In this document: piece by piece, positions 1-8,990 of the stretch | Layout of the letters: every line of letters begins with the position of its first letter | Position numbering within the stretch: the first letter of the stretch is position 1 | Assembly: GCF_012641275.1 (NCBI RefSeq) | Contig: NZ_JABAIA010000002.1 | Location: 2,120,127-2,184,126 of the forward strand | Direction of reading: 5' to 3' | Source: Chitinophaga varians | Lineage (GTDB): Bacteria > Bacteroidota > Bacteroidia > Chitinophagales > Chitinophagaceae | Length of the DNA stretch: 64,000 nucleotides | Position numbers and translations under genes: made by a program | Notes under the pieces: generated by a model | Told to the model about the DNA's origin: nothing | Databases searched by the model: none | What the model saw: the letters and a program-made list of their open reading frames with translations, nothing else

Positions 1-323
1 GCCATCAGCTGTAGTACTTCCAGTTCGCGGTTGCTCAGGCCGGGGTGGTCCGGCGCAGGGGTATTTAAAGAGAAGGCGGCTGCCGGAGTAACAGGCACCG
101 GTTTTTCGATGATCACAGTCTCCACTTTCGGTCTGGTGAGTTTTAAGGCCAGCCATATCCCCAGTGCTGTAAAAATGAGGGCCACCATGCCGACATATAC
201 CTCCATGGCATGATGAATGATCAGGAAACGCAGCTCCAGCCATTTCAGGAGAAAGAGCAGCAGGGCCAGCGAAAGGCCGTAAAGGATATTATGTTTGTTT
301 CTGGTGATGGCGTGCCACTTCAT
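1..323 (-). CDS. LuxR-type transcriptional regulator, N-terminal part (cut by window edge)
   Basis: The reverse strand reads from an ATG at 321-323 without a stop to base 1. The product starts MKWHAITRNKHNILYGLSL, has two hydrophobic membrane segments (about residues 13-30 and 38-58), a Pro/Ala linker, and then LSNRELEVLQLMA, the first helix of a LuxR/GerE helix-turn-helix. This order (two transmembrane helices, linker, HTH) is common among small membrane-anchored LuxR regulators of Bacteroidota. Only about 107 residues are visible; most of the HTH is outside the window. Its target is unknown. Confidence 0.8.
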   Translation of the reverse strand, partial: MKWHAITRNKHNILYGLSLALLLFLLKWLELRFLIIHHAMEVYVGMVALIFTALGIWLALKLTRPKVETVIIEKPVPVTPAAAFSLNTPAPDHPGLSNRELEVLQLM

Positions 324-668
324 GCGCAATGGTTTGCTGTTGGCATAAAGTTACATATTTGATGCAAAAGCAGTAGTCTGCGCCCATCCTTTTGCTGCCA
401 GACATGCGTTATAGAGAGGTCTGTATTCAGTAAAACTTTTCCGGATGGTCTGTTGTATTAAATTATTATTCGCCGGACATCCCGGAGTAACATTTAAGTA
501 TTCTTGTGCGTTACACTGCTTTTGACGGCCTCTGACAAGAAACCGGCATGATTATTAATCTATTATTTATCATAAAATGACAGCAATTGTTCATTTTAAC
601 GCATGAATGTTCAATTACATACAAGATAAAATAAATTACATTTGACACCAGAAAAATTCAATTTTCCC
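324..668. other. Intergenic region between divergent genes
   Basis: About 345 bases separate the divergent LuxR-type gene and the SLH/PrcB-like gene. The stretch becomes very AT-rich towards 560-640 and probably carries promoters for both. I see no RNA gene, repeat or convincing ORF in it. Confidence 0.5.
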
Positions 669-1544
669 ATGAACAGACGTACTGTTATTGCATTGCCATT
701 GGTTTGCCTGACACTTCACAGTTCCCTCGCAAGCCGGGCTGCAAATGTTTACCCCGCAACTGAAACTGTTGTTACTGCCATGGCAGACCAAAACAAAGCT
801 GCCAAAGTGATCAACTACGGTCAGGGTATAGACCTGATCGTAAAAGCCCTGGGCCTCAATATTGACAATATCCGGTTTATCAAAGAGCCGAAGGCTACCG
901 ATTACTGCGAATATGCCGATAACAAGGCTCCCTACGCTTCATCCGTGATCATTGCGGCCAACAACGGCATTACGCTGGACCGCAAACAGCGTTTCAATAC
1001 GCCTATGACACGTGAGCAGTTCGCGCTGGCACTGGAAGAAGCCATTGAACACACCGGTCCTTATCCGATGAACATGATGTGGATCAACATCGGAGATGCC
1101 GCAGCTTTCGTCAACAAAGACAAAGCGAATAATGCCGTACAGGCGCTGATTAAATTTGGTGTGGTATCGCTGGAGAAAAACAATTTCCGCCCGAGAGCGA
1201 ATGTTACACCTGCTGAAGCCAATGCTATGGTGGCAAAGGCGGCCAAATTTGTAAAAGAACACAAACAACGCGTGGAAGAACATCAACAACAGAGCGAAGT
1301 AACGGTAACGTCTACACCGGTAAATGCGCAGGTGAACAGCGTGGTCCTGTCAAGAGGCAGCCAGCCCAATTCCGGCTACCAGATCGCCATTACGGGTATT
1401 GACTTTGCAGAAGGCACTGCCACCGTACGTTACAGGCTTACCAACCCCGAGCCCGGCAAAATGTACATGCAGATGATTACTGAGCCCAAAGCGGAAACTT
1501 TCGTGGGCAGCGCTTATAAGGTAGTTATACAACAGGATAAATAA
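669..1544 (+). CDS. Exported protein with SLH-like region and PrcB-like C-terminal domain
   Basis: A 291-residue protein starting at the ATG at 669; an in-frame TTG at 642 is less likely because the signal peptide (RR, then a hydrophobic stretch ending near LASRAANVYPA) begins at the ATG. The middle, roughly residues 60-190, resembles S-layer-homology repeats (MTREQFALALEEAIEH, then VTPAEANAMVAKAA). The last 60 residues (NSGYQIAITGIDF to GSAYKVVIQQ) resemble the C-terminal domain of the PrcB protease-complex subunit. It is probably periplasmic or surface-associated; a role in protease inhibition or assembly is inference. It is monocistronic. Confidence 0.6.
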   Translation: MNRRTVIALPLVCLTLHSSLASRAANVYPATETVVTAMADQNKAAKVINYGQGIDLIVKALGLNIDNIRFIKEPKATDYCEYADNKAPYASSVIIAANNGITLDRKQRFNTPMTREQFALALEEAIEHTGPYPMNMMWINIGDAAAFVNKDKANNAVQALIKFGVVSLEKNNFRPRANVTPAEANAMVAKAAKFVKEHKQRVEEHQQQSEVTVTSTPVNAQVNSVVLSRGSQPNSGYQIAITGIDFAEGTATVRYRLTNPEPGKMYMQMITEPKAETFVGSAYKVVIQQDK

Positions 1545-1617
1545 CTGATATCGTGGGACTGGACCTGTACCATTTAAAGCCTTGCGCGACACCCGTTGAT
1601 CCGACGCTTTTTTTTCG

Positions 1618-1901
1618 ATGGAGAAGTTGGCAGCAGCGCCGGCAGCATTCATCGAAAAGCATCGGCATTTGATGGTGCAGGTGGCCGTCCCGCCTGATAT
1701 TTTTTCTGTCTTTATTTTTACCGGTGAGCAACAGGTGCATGTTTTCGAAAAACTATTCGGTAAACATGACGACTACCGGCTGCTCACCGGCACTATACAG
1801 AGCCCCGGAAAAGTGCAAAAGAAGAGACCCTCCGCAATTTTCGGGAAAACTTCATTGATAATTTTGAAGGTGGTACCAGTGCTTTCTTTCCCGGCTGGTA
1901 G
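1618..1901 (+). pseudogene. Frameshifted remnant of an unknown gene
   Basis: From the ATG at 1618 one frame reads MEKLAAAPAAFIEKHRHL and continues with protein-like sequence to about 1815. The sense then continues in another frame as EETLRNFRENFIDNF and EGGTSAFFPGW with a TAG at 1899-1901. The switch lies near the A-rich run around 1815-1830. A run of eight T's just before the ATG (about 1608-1615) may mark a second lesion, because the frame is closed by a TGA at 1597. I do not recognise the family. It is either a decayed gene or a sequencing frameshift. Confidence 0.45.
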
Positions 1902-1909
1902 GCCTTGTC

Positions 1910-2728
1910 TCAGAGAAACAAGTCCGGCTGCAGTTTCCCGCCCGGCGTCACAGCATAATGCGCCAGATCAGTTATCCCTTCTGCTTTTAATACTGCTTCA
2001 TCAATAAAGTTATTGCCCGTACAGGAAGCCGCCGGTTTCCCGAGTATGTAAAACGCTGCATCCGCCATGATGTCCGGTTTACGGCTTATTTTCATCAGGG
2101 CTTCGCCGCCGAGCAGGTTTTTAATGGCCGCTGTAGCGATGGTGGTAGCCGGCCATAATGAATTGGCCGCAATGCCGTATGATTTTAACTCTTCCGCCCA
2201 TCCCAGGGTGAGCATGCTCATGTTGTATTTGCTGATAGTATAGGCCACGTGCGGACCGAGCCAGTTGGGGGACAGGTTTACCGGTGGCGACAGTGTCAGG
2301 ATATGCGGGTTGTTCCCTTTTTTGAGATAGGGGATACAATGTTGTGTTACCAGGAAGGTGCCTCTGACGTTGATGTCGTACATGAGATCGAAACGTTTGG
2401 CCGGTGTTTGCTCGGTGTTGGTGAGTTGAATAGCGGAGGCGTTGTTGATGACCACATCGATGCCGCCAAATTTTTCGACTGCCTGTTGCACGGCTTGTTG
2501 TATCTGTTCTTCCTCGCGGATATCCACTTTGACGGGCAGGGCTTTTCCGCCGGCTTTTTCCACGGCTTCCGCCACGGAGAAGATGGTGCCACCGAGGCGG
2601 GGATCTTCTTCGGTGCTTTTGGCGGCGATAACGATATTAGCGCCGGCTGCCGCGAGCTTCAGGGCAATGGCTTCACCGATGCCTCTGCTGGCGCCGGTGA
2701 TAAAGATGGTGCGATTTTGAAAGGTCAT
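1910..2728 (-). CDS. SDR-family oxidoreductase (HSDL2-like)
   Basis: A 272-residue short-chain dehydrogenase. The Rossmann nucleotide-binding motif TGASRGIG is at residues 11-18, NNAS is near residue 95, and the catalytic YTISK (YxxxK) is near residue 163 with a preceding serine in the strand before it. The C-terminal stretch with NNFIDEAVLKAEGI resembles hydroxysteroid-dehydrogenase-like protein 2 and related bacterial enzymes, often used on fatty-acyl or terpenoid substrates. NAD(P) dependence is expected from the family; the substrate is unknown. It lies 32 bases downstream of the amidohydrolase on the same strand, so the two may be co-transcribed. Confidence 0.85.
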   Translation of the reverse strand: MTFQNRTIFITGASRGIGEAIALKLAAAGANIVIAAKSTEEDPRLGGTIFSVAEAVEKAGGKALPVKVDIREEEQIQQAVQQAVEKFGGIDVVINNASAIQLTNTEQTPAKRFDLMYDINVRGTFLVTQHCIPYLKKGNNPHILTLSPPVNLSPNWLGPHVAYTISKYNMSMLTLGWAEELKSYGIAANSLWPATTIATAAIKNLLGGEALMKISRKPDIMADAAFYILGKPAASCTGNNFIDEAVLKAEGITDLAHYAVTPGGKLQPDLFL

Positions 2729-2760
2729 GTCAGGCTGCTTTTGTTGGGTGTAAGAAATAT

Positions 2761-4083
2761 TTATGGCCGGATGTTTTTACCGGCTTTGTATACAGTCACA
2801 ATATGACGGGTATTTTTGATGTTTGACTCCGGGTTGTCTGCCAGCACCAGCAGATCGGCCACCTGGCCGGGTGCGATGGTGCCGGTATTGGGGAGCTTCA
2901 GTACTTTGGCTGCGTTGCGGGTGCCTGCGCTGATGGCTTCCAGCGGCGTCAGTCCTGCCTGTACCATCAGCTCCAGTTCCAGGTGTTCTGAGAAGCCCTG
3001 TGTACGTAGCGGCGTAGCGCCGGAGTCGGTGCCCATGGCCACGAAGATGCCTGCGCGGTATATGCGGCGAAGGTTGCGCAGCGCTGTTTCAAAGGCCGCC
3101 TTGTTTTTGGCAAAGGCGGGAGAGCGCTCCAGCTGCTGTTTGTATTCCGGTGAGGTGATCATTTCATATACGCCCGGCTCCAGCGAACGTTTAAAGAATT
3201 CGTCGTGTAGCCATTCGGGTTGGCGTGCGTAGATGTAGGCATATTCATCGAGCGACAACGTAGGGATGTACACGATGCCTTTCGCCTTCATGGTCTGCAA
3301 CAGTTTGTCGTCGATGTCCCGGTCACGGATGCTGTGAGCGAAAATATCGATGCCGGCATCAGCCAGCTGTTGCGCGTCTGCTGCGTAATACAGGTGGGAG
3401 GCCACCCTGATGCCGTGGTGATGTGCTTCGCTGATCACTGCCTTGTATACGGCAGGCTCCATCTTTTTAAAACGGCCGCTGAAATCATCCAGCCACATTT
3501 TCACCACATCGGGACGTACCTGTGCAACCTTGTCCATGGCCGGCGCCACATCGGCGGCCGTAGCGGGGCGGTTTACGAGGTCCATGCCAAACTCCAGCGG
3601 CGGTGCGCCGTTGGGCACTCCGAAGCCATAACCGGCAGAATGCAGGCGTGCGCCAGGCAACAGTCCGGTCAGCGATGAATCCCGCAGACCGCTTTCAAAC
3701 AGCATGGGCCTGTCGGTGCCCATGGCCAGCACATGCAGCACGCCATAGTCCGCATACTGTTGCAGCTGCCGCAGGATATTTCCCCGGGTGTAGTTAACGG
3801 CATTGGTAGTGGTGCCTTTCAGCGTGCCTACGTGTGTATGAACGCTGATCAGTGCGGGCATGACGGTCTTGCCTGTGAGGTCTACCACGGTGGCGCCCGG
3901 CGCTTTCAGGTGGCTGCCAACGGCGGCAATGGTATCTCCCTGTAACAGGATATCAGTATACAGTTGGGACCGGTGGCCGGTGCCATCTATCACGGTGGCA
4001 TTTTTAAGCAGGGTGGTCTGCGCTGACGCCGCTGTTCCTGATAACAAGGCTGCTATCAGCAGCGCAGAAAAGTTTGTTGTCAT
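2761..4083 (-). CDS. Exported metal-dependent amidohydrolase
   Basis: A 440-residue protein with a signal peptide (MTTNFSALLIAALLSGTAASA). It has the amidohydrolase layout: a beta-sandwich start (KNATVIDGTGHR), the first metal site in ISVHTHVG, further histidines in ASHLYYA and AHSIRD, a catalytic-type aspartate in MGTDSGA, and the return to the sandwich (GTIAPGQVADLLVLADNPE). This matches the imidazolonepropionase/prolidase-like group of periplasmic amidohydrolases. The substrate cannot be deduced; cyclic amides, dipeptides or toxins are known for relatives. It is the likely first gene of a two-gene unit with the SDR. Confidence 0.85.
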   Translation of the reverse strand: MTTNFSALLIAALLSGTAASAQTTLLKNATVIDGTGHRSQLYTDILLQGDTIAAVGSHLKAPGATVVDLTGKTVMPALISVHTHVGTLKGTTTNAVNYTRGNILRQLQQYADYGVLHVLAMGTDRPMLFESGLRDSSLTGLLPGARLHSAGYGFGVPNGAPPLEFGMDLVNRPATAADVAPAMDKVAQVRPDVVKMWLDDFSGRFKKMEPAVYKAVISEAHHHGIRVASHLYYAADAQQLADAGIDIFAHSIRDRDIDDKLLQTMKAKGIVYIPTLSLDEYAYIYARQPEWLHDEFFKRSLEPGVYEMITSPEYKQQLERSPAFAKNKAAFETALRNLRRIYRAGIFVAMGTDSGATPLRTQGFSEHLELELMVQAGLTPLEAISAGTRNAAKVLKLPNTGTIAPGQVADLLVLADNPESNIKNTRHIVTVYKAGKNIRP

Positions 4084-4250
4084 CCTCTTTTGTTTTATGG
4101 ATCTGTCTTAAATATACCCCAGACTGTATAAACTACCATGTAAAATTTTGCAGGACATTTTACCGGTTTTGCAGAGAAACCAGGCGGTGTTGCACAATAC
4201 TGTTTGCTGACGCGGCCTGAGCGGCTATTTTTGACCGGCAATCATTTTTT

Positions 4251-5159
4251 ATGGCATACTGCATTGAAGTGGCCGGTCTGGCCTACCAATTTAGAGACAA
4301 AACACCTGTGCTGCAGGATATACAACTGAAGGTGCCGCAAGGGGCTATCTATGGTTTTCTGGGACCTAACGGTGCCGGCAAAACGACGACGCTGCGACTG
4401 ATCACCGGCCTGCTGCGCATGCAGACAGGCAACGTGCAGGTCCTGGGCAAGTCTTTCCGGCAGCACCGGCTGGAGATCCTGCGGCAGACGGGCTGCCTGA
4501 TCGAAAGTCCGGCTATCTACGAACATCTGAGCGCCGCAGACAACCTGCTGGTATTGCAACGTATTTATCAATGCCCCAAAGCCAATATCATGGAGGCATT
4601 GAACACAGTAGGGCTACAGGCTGTGCGCGATAAAAAAGCCGGTCAGTTTTCGCTGGGCATGAAACAACGGCTGGCATTGGCCATGGCGTTGCTGCACCAC
4701 CCCAGGCTGCTGATACTGGACGAGCCTACCAACGGCCTGGACCCCAATGGTATCATCGAGATGCGTGAGTTACTGAAGAAGATCAACCGGGAGCAGGGCA
4801 TCAGTATTTTGATCTCCAGCCATCTGCTGCCCGAAATAGAAAAGCTGGCCACCCATATCGGTATCATCAGCAAAGGCCGTATGGTGTTTGAAGGCAGCCT
4901 GGAGCAATTGTCAGGCCTGCGGCGGCAGGTGAGAGGCTACCTGCTGGAAACGACAGACAATGCCGTTGCCGCGAAGCTTTTATCAGCCAGGGACATCCCC
5001 ATTGTGACAGACACGGAAGGAATACAGCTGCCGGCATTGCCGGTGGCGGTCATCACGGAGCTGAACAGTCAGCTGGTGCAGCGTGGTATCGGCGTATATG
5101 GCATCCAGCCGGTTAAAAATGATCTTGAAACAATTTTCATGGACCTTATTCAACCTTAA
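4251..5159 (+). CDS. ABC transporter ATP-binding protein (bacitracin/lantibiotic-immunity type)
   Basis: A 302-residue ATPase. Walker A is GPNGAGKTTT near residue 40, the signature is FSLGMKQRLALAMA, Walker B is LLILDEPTNGLDP, and the H-loop is ISSHLL. The C-terminal 80 residues form the accessory domain usual in BcrA/LanF/CcmA exporters. It begins an operon with two permeases and a LytS/LytTR pair; ATPase plus two different permeases is the LanFEG layout. It likely powers self-protection or peptide/drug export at the inner membrane, with the substrate unknown. Confidence 0.9.
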   Translation: MAYCIEVAGLAYQFRDKTPVLQDIQLKVPQGAIYGFLGPNGAGKTTTLRLITGLLRMQTGNVQVLGKSFRQHRLEILRQTGCLIESPAIYEHLSAADNLLVLQRIYQCPKANIMEALNTVGLQAVRDKKAGQFSLGMKQRLALAMALLHHPRLLILDEPTNGLDPNGIIEMRELLKKINREQGISILISSHLLPEIEKLATHIGIISKGRMVFEGSLEQLSGLRRQVRGYLLETTDNAVAAKLLSARDIPIVTDTEGIQLPALPVAVITELNSQLVQRGIGVYGIQPVKNDLETIFMDLIQP

Positions 5160-5162
5160 ATT

Positions 5163-5936
5163 ATGTTGACATATCTCCATAGTGTTCAGAGTGAATGGCT
5201 CAAAAGAAAGAACAGTGCCGCCACCTGGCTTACCGTTTTGGGCGCCGTGCTGGTGCCATTGATTGTACTGTGTTACCGTTTTTATTATTTTGAACTGCTG
5301 GCCACGCAAAACGCATCGGCCGACATATGGGAGCAGCTGTACAACCGTTCCTGGCAGTACATGGGATTCCTACTGTTGCCCATGGGCGTCATTCTGGTCA
5401 CAAGTTTGATTACGCAGATCGAAACCCGCAGCAATGCCTGGAAGCTGTTGCATATAACGCCGCAACGGCTGACGACCATCTTCTTTGCTAAACTGACGGT
5501 TATTTTGATCATGCTGTTATCCTTTTTTCTGTTGTTTAACATCGGCATTTATCTGACGGGCGTGCTGCCGGCGCTTTTGGTAAAAGAGGTGCCCTTCCCC
5601 ACAGCACCTTTCCCCTGGCTGAAATATCTGTATGGTAACGGAACGTTCCTGGTTGCCTGTCTGCCGATAGTGGCGTTTCAGTACCTGATAGGATTGCGCT
5701 ACCGGAATTTTATGGCGCCGCTGGGAGTGGGGCTGGGCCTGTATATTGTGTCTTTCATCGCGTTCAAATGGGAATATGCTTATTTTATTCCCTACATTTA
5801 TAGTATACTGACATTTATCGATGGTATGCATCATACAGTAAGACCGGTGAATATCTATTTGTTGTCGACCGCTTATTTTGTGGGGTTCACCGTATTGGCG
5901 TATACGTTATATATCAATAAAAGTGAGAAAGGATAG
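5163..5936 (+). CDS. ABC-2 type permease, first copy (LanE/MutE-like)
   Basis: A 257-residue integral membrane protein with about six hydrophobic segments. It begins three bases after the ATPase stop and is therefore translationally linked to it. The N-terminus contains SVQSEWLKRKNSAATWLTVL, which is almost identical in the following gene. Central parts (WQYMGFLLLPMG, LVTSLI/TQIETRSNAWKLLH) are also shared. Size and topology fit the permeases of lantibiotic-immunity ABC exporters, which usually occur as two dissimilar copies. It is predicted to pair with the second copy as a heterodimer. Confidence 0.85.
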   Translation: MLTYLHSVQSEWLKRKNSAATWLTVLGAVLVPLIVLCYRFYYFELLATQNASADIWEQLYNRSWQYMGFLLLPMGVILVTSLITQIETRSNAWKLLHITPQRLTTIFFAKLTVILIMLLSFFLLFNIGIYLTGVLPALLVKEVPFPTAPFPWLKYLYGNGTFLVACLPIVAFQYLIGLRYRNFMAPLGVGLGLYIVSFIAFKWEYAYFIPYIYSILTFIDGMHHTVRPVNIYLLSTAYFVGFTVLAYTLYINKSEKG

Positions 5937-5939
5937 ATC

Positions 5940-6701
5940 ATGTCGACATACATCTGCAGTGTTCAGAGTGAATGGCTCAAAAGAAAAAACAGTGCCGCTA
6001 CCTGGCTTACCGTTTTGGGCGGTACATTTGTGCCACTGATCATCCTGGGCGTACGGTTATATCATTTCGACCAGCTGGCCGGTCAGAACGCCTCGGCCGA
6101 TCTATGGGAACGGTTATATCATGAAGGCTGGCAATACATGGGCTTCCTACTGCTGCCCATAGGCATAATCCTGGTAACGAGCCTGGTCACACAGCTGGAA
6201 ACCCGCAGTAATGCCTGGAAGTTATTGCATGTAACGCCACAGCGGTTCACTATTATTTTCCTGGCTAAACTGACGGTTATCCTGATGATGCTGTTGTGCT
6301 GCCTACTGTTGTTTAACGTCGGTATTTACCTGACTGGCGTGGCGCCTGCATGGGTGATGCATGATGTGCCCTACCCTGTGGCTCCTTTCCCCCGGATGAA
6401 ATACCTGGTTGGCAGCACACACTTTCTGTTGGCCGGTTTACCGGTATTGGCGTTACAATATTTGCAGGGATTGCTCTTCAGAAATTTCATGTTGCCCCTG
6501 GGAATAGGACTGGGGCTGTACATTGCATCAGTTATAGCGCTCCCGTGGAAGTATGCCTGCACAATTCCTTATATTTATTGTATGATGTTAGCCAATCAGG
6601 GGGCAATACCATCTGGTGTTTACATCATGTCGACAGGGTATTTTGTATTGTTTGGCGTGTTGGCTTATATACTGTACGTCAGAAAAAAAGAGAAAGGATA
6701 A
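5940..6701 (+). CDS. ABC-2 type permease, second copy (LanG-like)
   Basis: A 253-residue paralogue of the preceding gene, three bases downstream. The first 30 codons are nearly identical at the nucleotide level to the first copy, while the rest has diverged, with different periplasmic loops and C-terminal segments. This indicates a tandem duplication followed by divergence or by gene conversion of the 5' end. Its stop codon overlaps the start of the histidine kinase (TAATG), so all five genes form one tight operon. Confidence 0.85.
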   Translation: MSTYICSVQSEWLKRKNSAATWLTVLGGTFVPLIILGVRLYHFDQLAGQNASADLWERLYHEGWQYMGFLLLPIGIILVTSLVTQLETRSNAWKLLHVTPQRFTIIFLAKLTVILMMLLCCLLLFNVGIYLTGVAPAWVMHDVPYPVAPFPRMKYLVGSTHFLLAGLPVLALQYLQGLLFRNFMLPLGIGLGLYIASVIALPWKYACTIPYIYCMMLANQGAIPSGVYIMSTGYFVLFGVLAYILYVRKKEKG

Positions 6702-7723
6702 TGACAAAGAAGGTAATCGTTGTACTGCTCCATATTGGATACTGGATGATGTACTTCTTCCTGATCTTACTTTTTTTGGCGATCATAGCCAAAGGCAACC
6801 TCCGTTCCGCCAACCTGCGAGGGTCAGCGCCAATGGCTATTTTTTGTTTTGCGCCCGCTTTGCTGGGTTTCTATAGCTTTTATGGCTTGTTGTTTAACCG
6901 TTACCTGCATCCTCAACGGGTAGGAACGTTATTGCTTGCCGGCATTGTTACCGTACTTTGTTGTGGCGCCATTTCCCTGCTGCTGCTGTGGCCTTACAAG
7001 GGTCTTGCCTCCGGCCGGCAGCTAGTGGTAATGTGGCTGGTCACATCCGGAATGGCGGCCATTCATGGCATTATTGCCTTCGTATTAAAGGGATTCATCA
7101 GCTGGTATGGAGACATTCAACTGAAAGAAGCGCTCAATAAAAAAAATTATGAGACCTCCATGGCGTTGATCAAAGCGCAGATCAACCCGCACTTTTTATT
7201 TAATACCATTAATAACATCGACGTATTGATCTCGAAAGATGCAGGGAAAGCTTCATTATATCTCAATAAACTGTCCGGTATCATGCGGTTTATGTTGTAT
7301 GAGACCAGGGGGGAGATTATACCGCTGTCGCGGGAGATGGCCTACATCGATCAGTATATTGAGTTGCAGCGTATCCGGTCCTCCCATGCCGGATATGTCA
7401 CCTATGAAGTAGAAGGTACGCCTGGCAACAGGATGATTGCCCCGATGCTTTTTATTTCCTATATCGAAAATGCGTTTAAACATGCGGAACATAAGAAGGC
7501 GGAAAACGCGATCCGTATCCGGTTGCAGATAGAAGACGACCGGCTGGTGTTTTCCTGTCGCAATCTGTATAGTGTGGAAGCGCCGGTGAAGCAGGAACAC
7601 AATGGGCTGGGCAACGAGCTGCTGCAACAGCGGCTGGAGCTACTGTATCCAGGCCGCCACGAGCTGGATATTACACGCGAAGGAGGTGTTTATCAGGTAA
7701 ACCTTATATTGCGGGACGCATGA
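6701..7723 (+). CDS. LytS-type sensor histidine kinase
   Basis: A 340-residue kinase. The start is the ATG at 6701 that overlaps the previous stop (TAATG); an ATG further upstream at 6545 would run far into the permease gene. Four hydrophobic segments occupy about residues 5-30, 45-65, 75-100 and 110-135. The catalytic part has the His_kinase motif QINPHFLFNTINN with the phospho-accepting histidine, then ENAFKH (N-box) and GLGNELLQQRL (G-box). It has no separate sensor domain, so it probably senses a membrane signal or the adjacent transporter. Its partner is the next gene (ATGA overlap). Confidence 0.92.
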   Translation: MTKKVIVVLLHIGYWMMYFFLILLFLAIIAKGNLRSANLRGSAPMAIFCFAPALLGFYSFYGLLFNRYLHPQRVGTLLLAGIVTVLCCGAISLLLLWPYKGLASGRQLVVMWLVTSGMAAIHGIIAFVLKGFISWYGDIQLKEALNKKNYETSMALIKAQINPHFLFNTINNIDVLISKDAGKASLYLNKLSGIMRFMLYETRGEIIPLSREMAYIDQYIELQRIRSSHAGYVTYEVEGTPGNRMIAPMLFISYIENAFKHAEHKKAENAIRIRLQIEDDRLVFSCRNLYSVEAPVKQEHNGLGNELLQQRLELLYPGRHELDITREGGVYQVNLILRDA

Positions 7724-8406
7724 AGATCAGTTGTATTATAGTAGAAGATGAGCCGCTGGCCATGGAAAGGGCGAAGGAGTACGTTGGGAAACTGCCCTAC
7801 CTGCACCTGCTGGCCACGTTTGACAATGGCATGGATGCCATGGTATACCTGCGGCTGCATCCTGTGCAACTTATCCTGCTGGACATCAATATCCCCGGTA
7901 TTTCCGGCATACAACTGCTGGAAGCGGCCAATACCCGCTGTGAAATAGTGCTGCTCACTGCTTATGAGGAGTATGCGTTGAAAGGGTATGAGTTGAATGT
8001 GACTGACTACCTGTTGAAGCCTTATACGTTCGACCGCTTTGTGCTGGCGATGGACAAGGTACAGCATAACCTGCAGCGGCAGGCACCCTCCATACCGGAT
8101 TACATCTTCATAAAAACCTCCTGGCGACTGGAAAAAGTGTCACTCAGTGATATTATTTATATAGAAGGCCGTCGCGACTACCGTAAAGTATATACGCAGC
8201 AGAAACAGATCATGACCCTGCAGCCATTTGGCTGGTTTGAACAGGAACTGCCGCCCCAGCAGATCTGCCGGGTGCATAAGTCTTATATGGTGGCCATCTC
8301 CAAAATAGACAGTATTGAGAAAGAAGGTATCCGTATCGCCGGGATTACCATTCCGGTATCCGAGACATACCGCAAACAGTTTTATGCTCTGATTACGCGT
8401 GGCTGA
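7720..8406 (+). CDS. LytTR-family response regulator
   Basis: A 228-residue protein. The receiver domain (residues 1-115) has the acidic pocket EDE, a phospho-acceptor aspartate in LLDINIPG, and the conserved lysine in YLLKPY. The LytTR DNA-binding domain (about 135-228) contains IIYIEGRRDYRKVY and VHKSYMVAISKI. It starts inside the stop of the kinase gene (ATGA) and probably regulates this transporter operon. Its last 14 bases overlap the 3' end of the convergent membrane-protein gene. Confidence 0.93.
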   Translation: MKISCIIVEDEPLAMERAKEYVGKLPYLHLLATFDNGMDAMVYLRLHPVQLILLDINIPGISGIQLLEAANTRCEIVLLTAYEEYALKGYELNVTDYLLKPYTFDRFVLAMDKVQHNLQRQAPSIPDYIFIKTSWRLEKVSLSDIIYIEGRRDYRKVYTQQKQIMTLQPFGWFEQELPPQQICRVHKSYMVAISKIDSIEKEGIRIAGITIPVSETYRKQFYALITRG

Positions 8407-8932
8407 TTTTACGGCGGGCAAACCAGTAGGGAACCACAAAGATCAACACAGCGGCAGATATCCGGTACCAGTTAGCCTCCGGTCCGTAGAAGTCCGGATA
8501 ATTAGTTTGCTCTATTCCGGTTACATTGAGTAGCCATTGCATTATTTCTATGATATGTGCAATGATGCTGACGCTGATTAATAGTAGACAGGTAAACCAA
8601 ACGCTGGTATTGCGTTTACGGGAGAAGGCCAATACAGGAACGATGCCACATAATAGCGATATCATTACTATCATCTCTGCACGATAATTCCGACGAGGGG
8701 GAACTTCCTTGTAATATTCGACACTGGCGAAGTATATTACGATAAGATGCAGCAGGACTGATGATACCAACATTATTAAGCCCAGTATGGCAAAAGGAAT
8801 ATTGGCATTGTGAAGATAATGCGGGCGTATTTTTTTCAGGGCGGGTATGAAAGCTGATGCTATCAGAAAAAGAAAGAGCGAAATGATACAGCCTTCCAGC
8901 AGGTAGATGGTAATGGTCCAGATAAATACCAT
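8393..8932 (-). CDS. Small four-helix membrane protein, paralogue 1
   Basis: A 179-residue protein with about four transmembrane segments. The cytoplasmic end is PYWFARRKISHA, and it carries AFSRKR near residue 105. It is the first of three neighbouring paralogues (next at 8991-9530 and 9581-10096) and overlaps the convergent response-regulator gene by 14 bases. I do not recognise the family. The tandem arrangement beside a transporter/two-component operon may be coincidental. Confidence 0.7.
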   Translation of the reverse strand: MVFIWTITIYLLEGCIISLFLFLIASAFIPALKKIRPHYLHNANIPFAILGLIMLVSSVLLHLIVIYFASVEYYKEVPPRRNYRAEMIVMISLLCGIVPVLAFSRKRNTSVWFTCLLLISVSIIAHIIEIMQWLLNVTGIEQTNYPDFYGPEANWYRISAAVLIFVVPYWFARRKISHA

Positions 8933-8990
8933 GGTATATAGGTTGTCCCTTAAAATAGGGAAAACGGCTGCAGCTAGGCGTCAGTCTTTG

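Noticed and set aside
6545..6700. Longer start for the LytS kinase
   Set aside because: It overlaps the permease; the TAATG junction gives the proper start at 6701.
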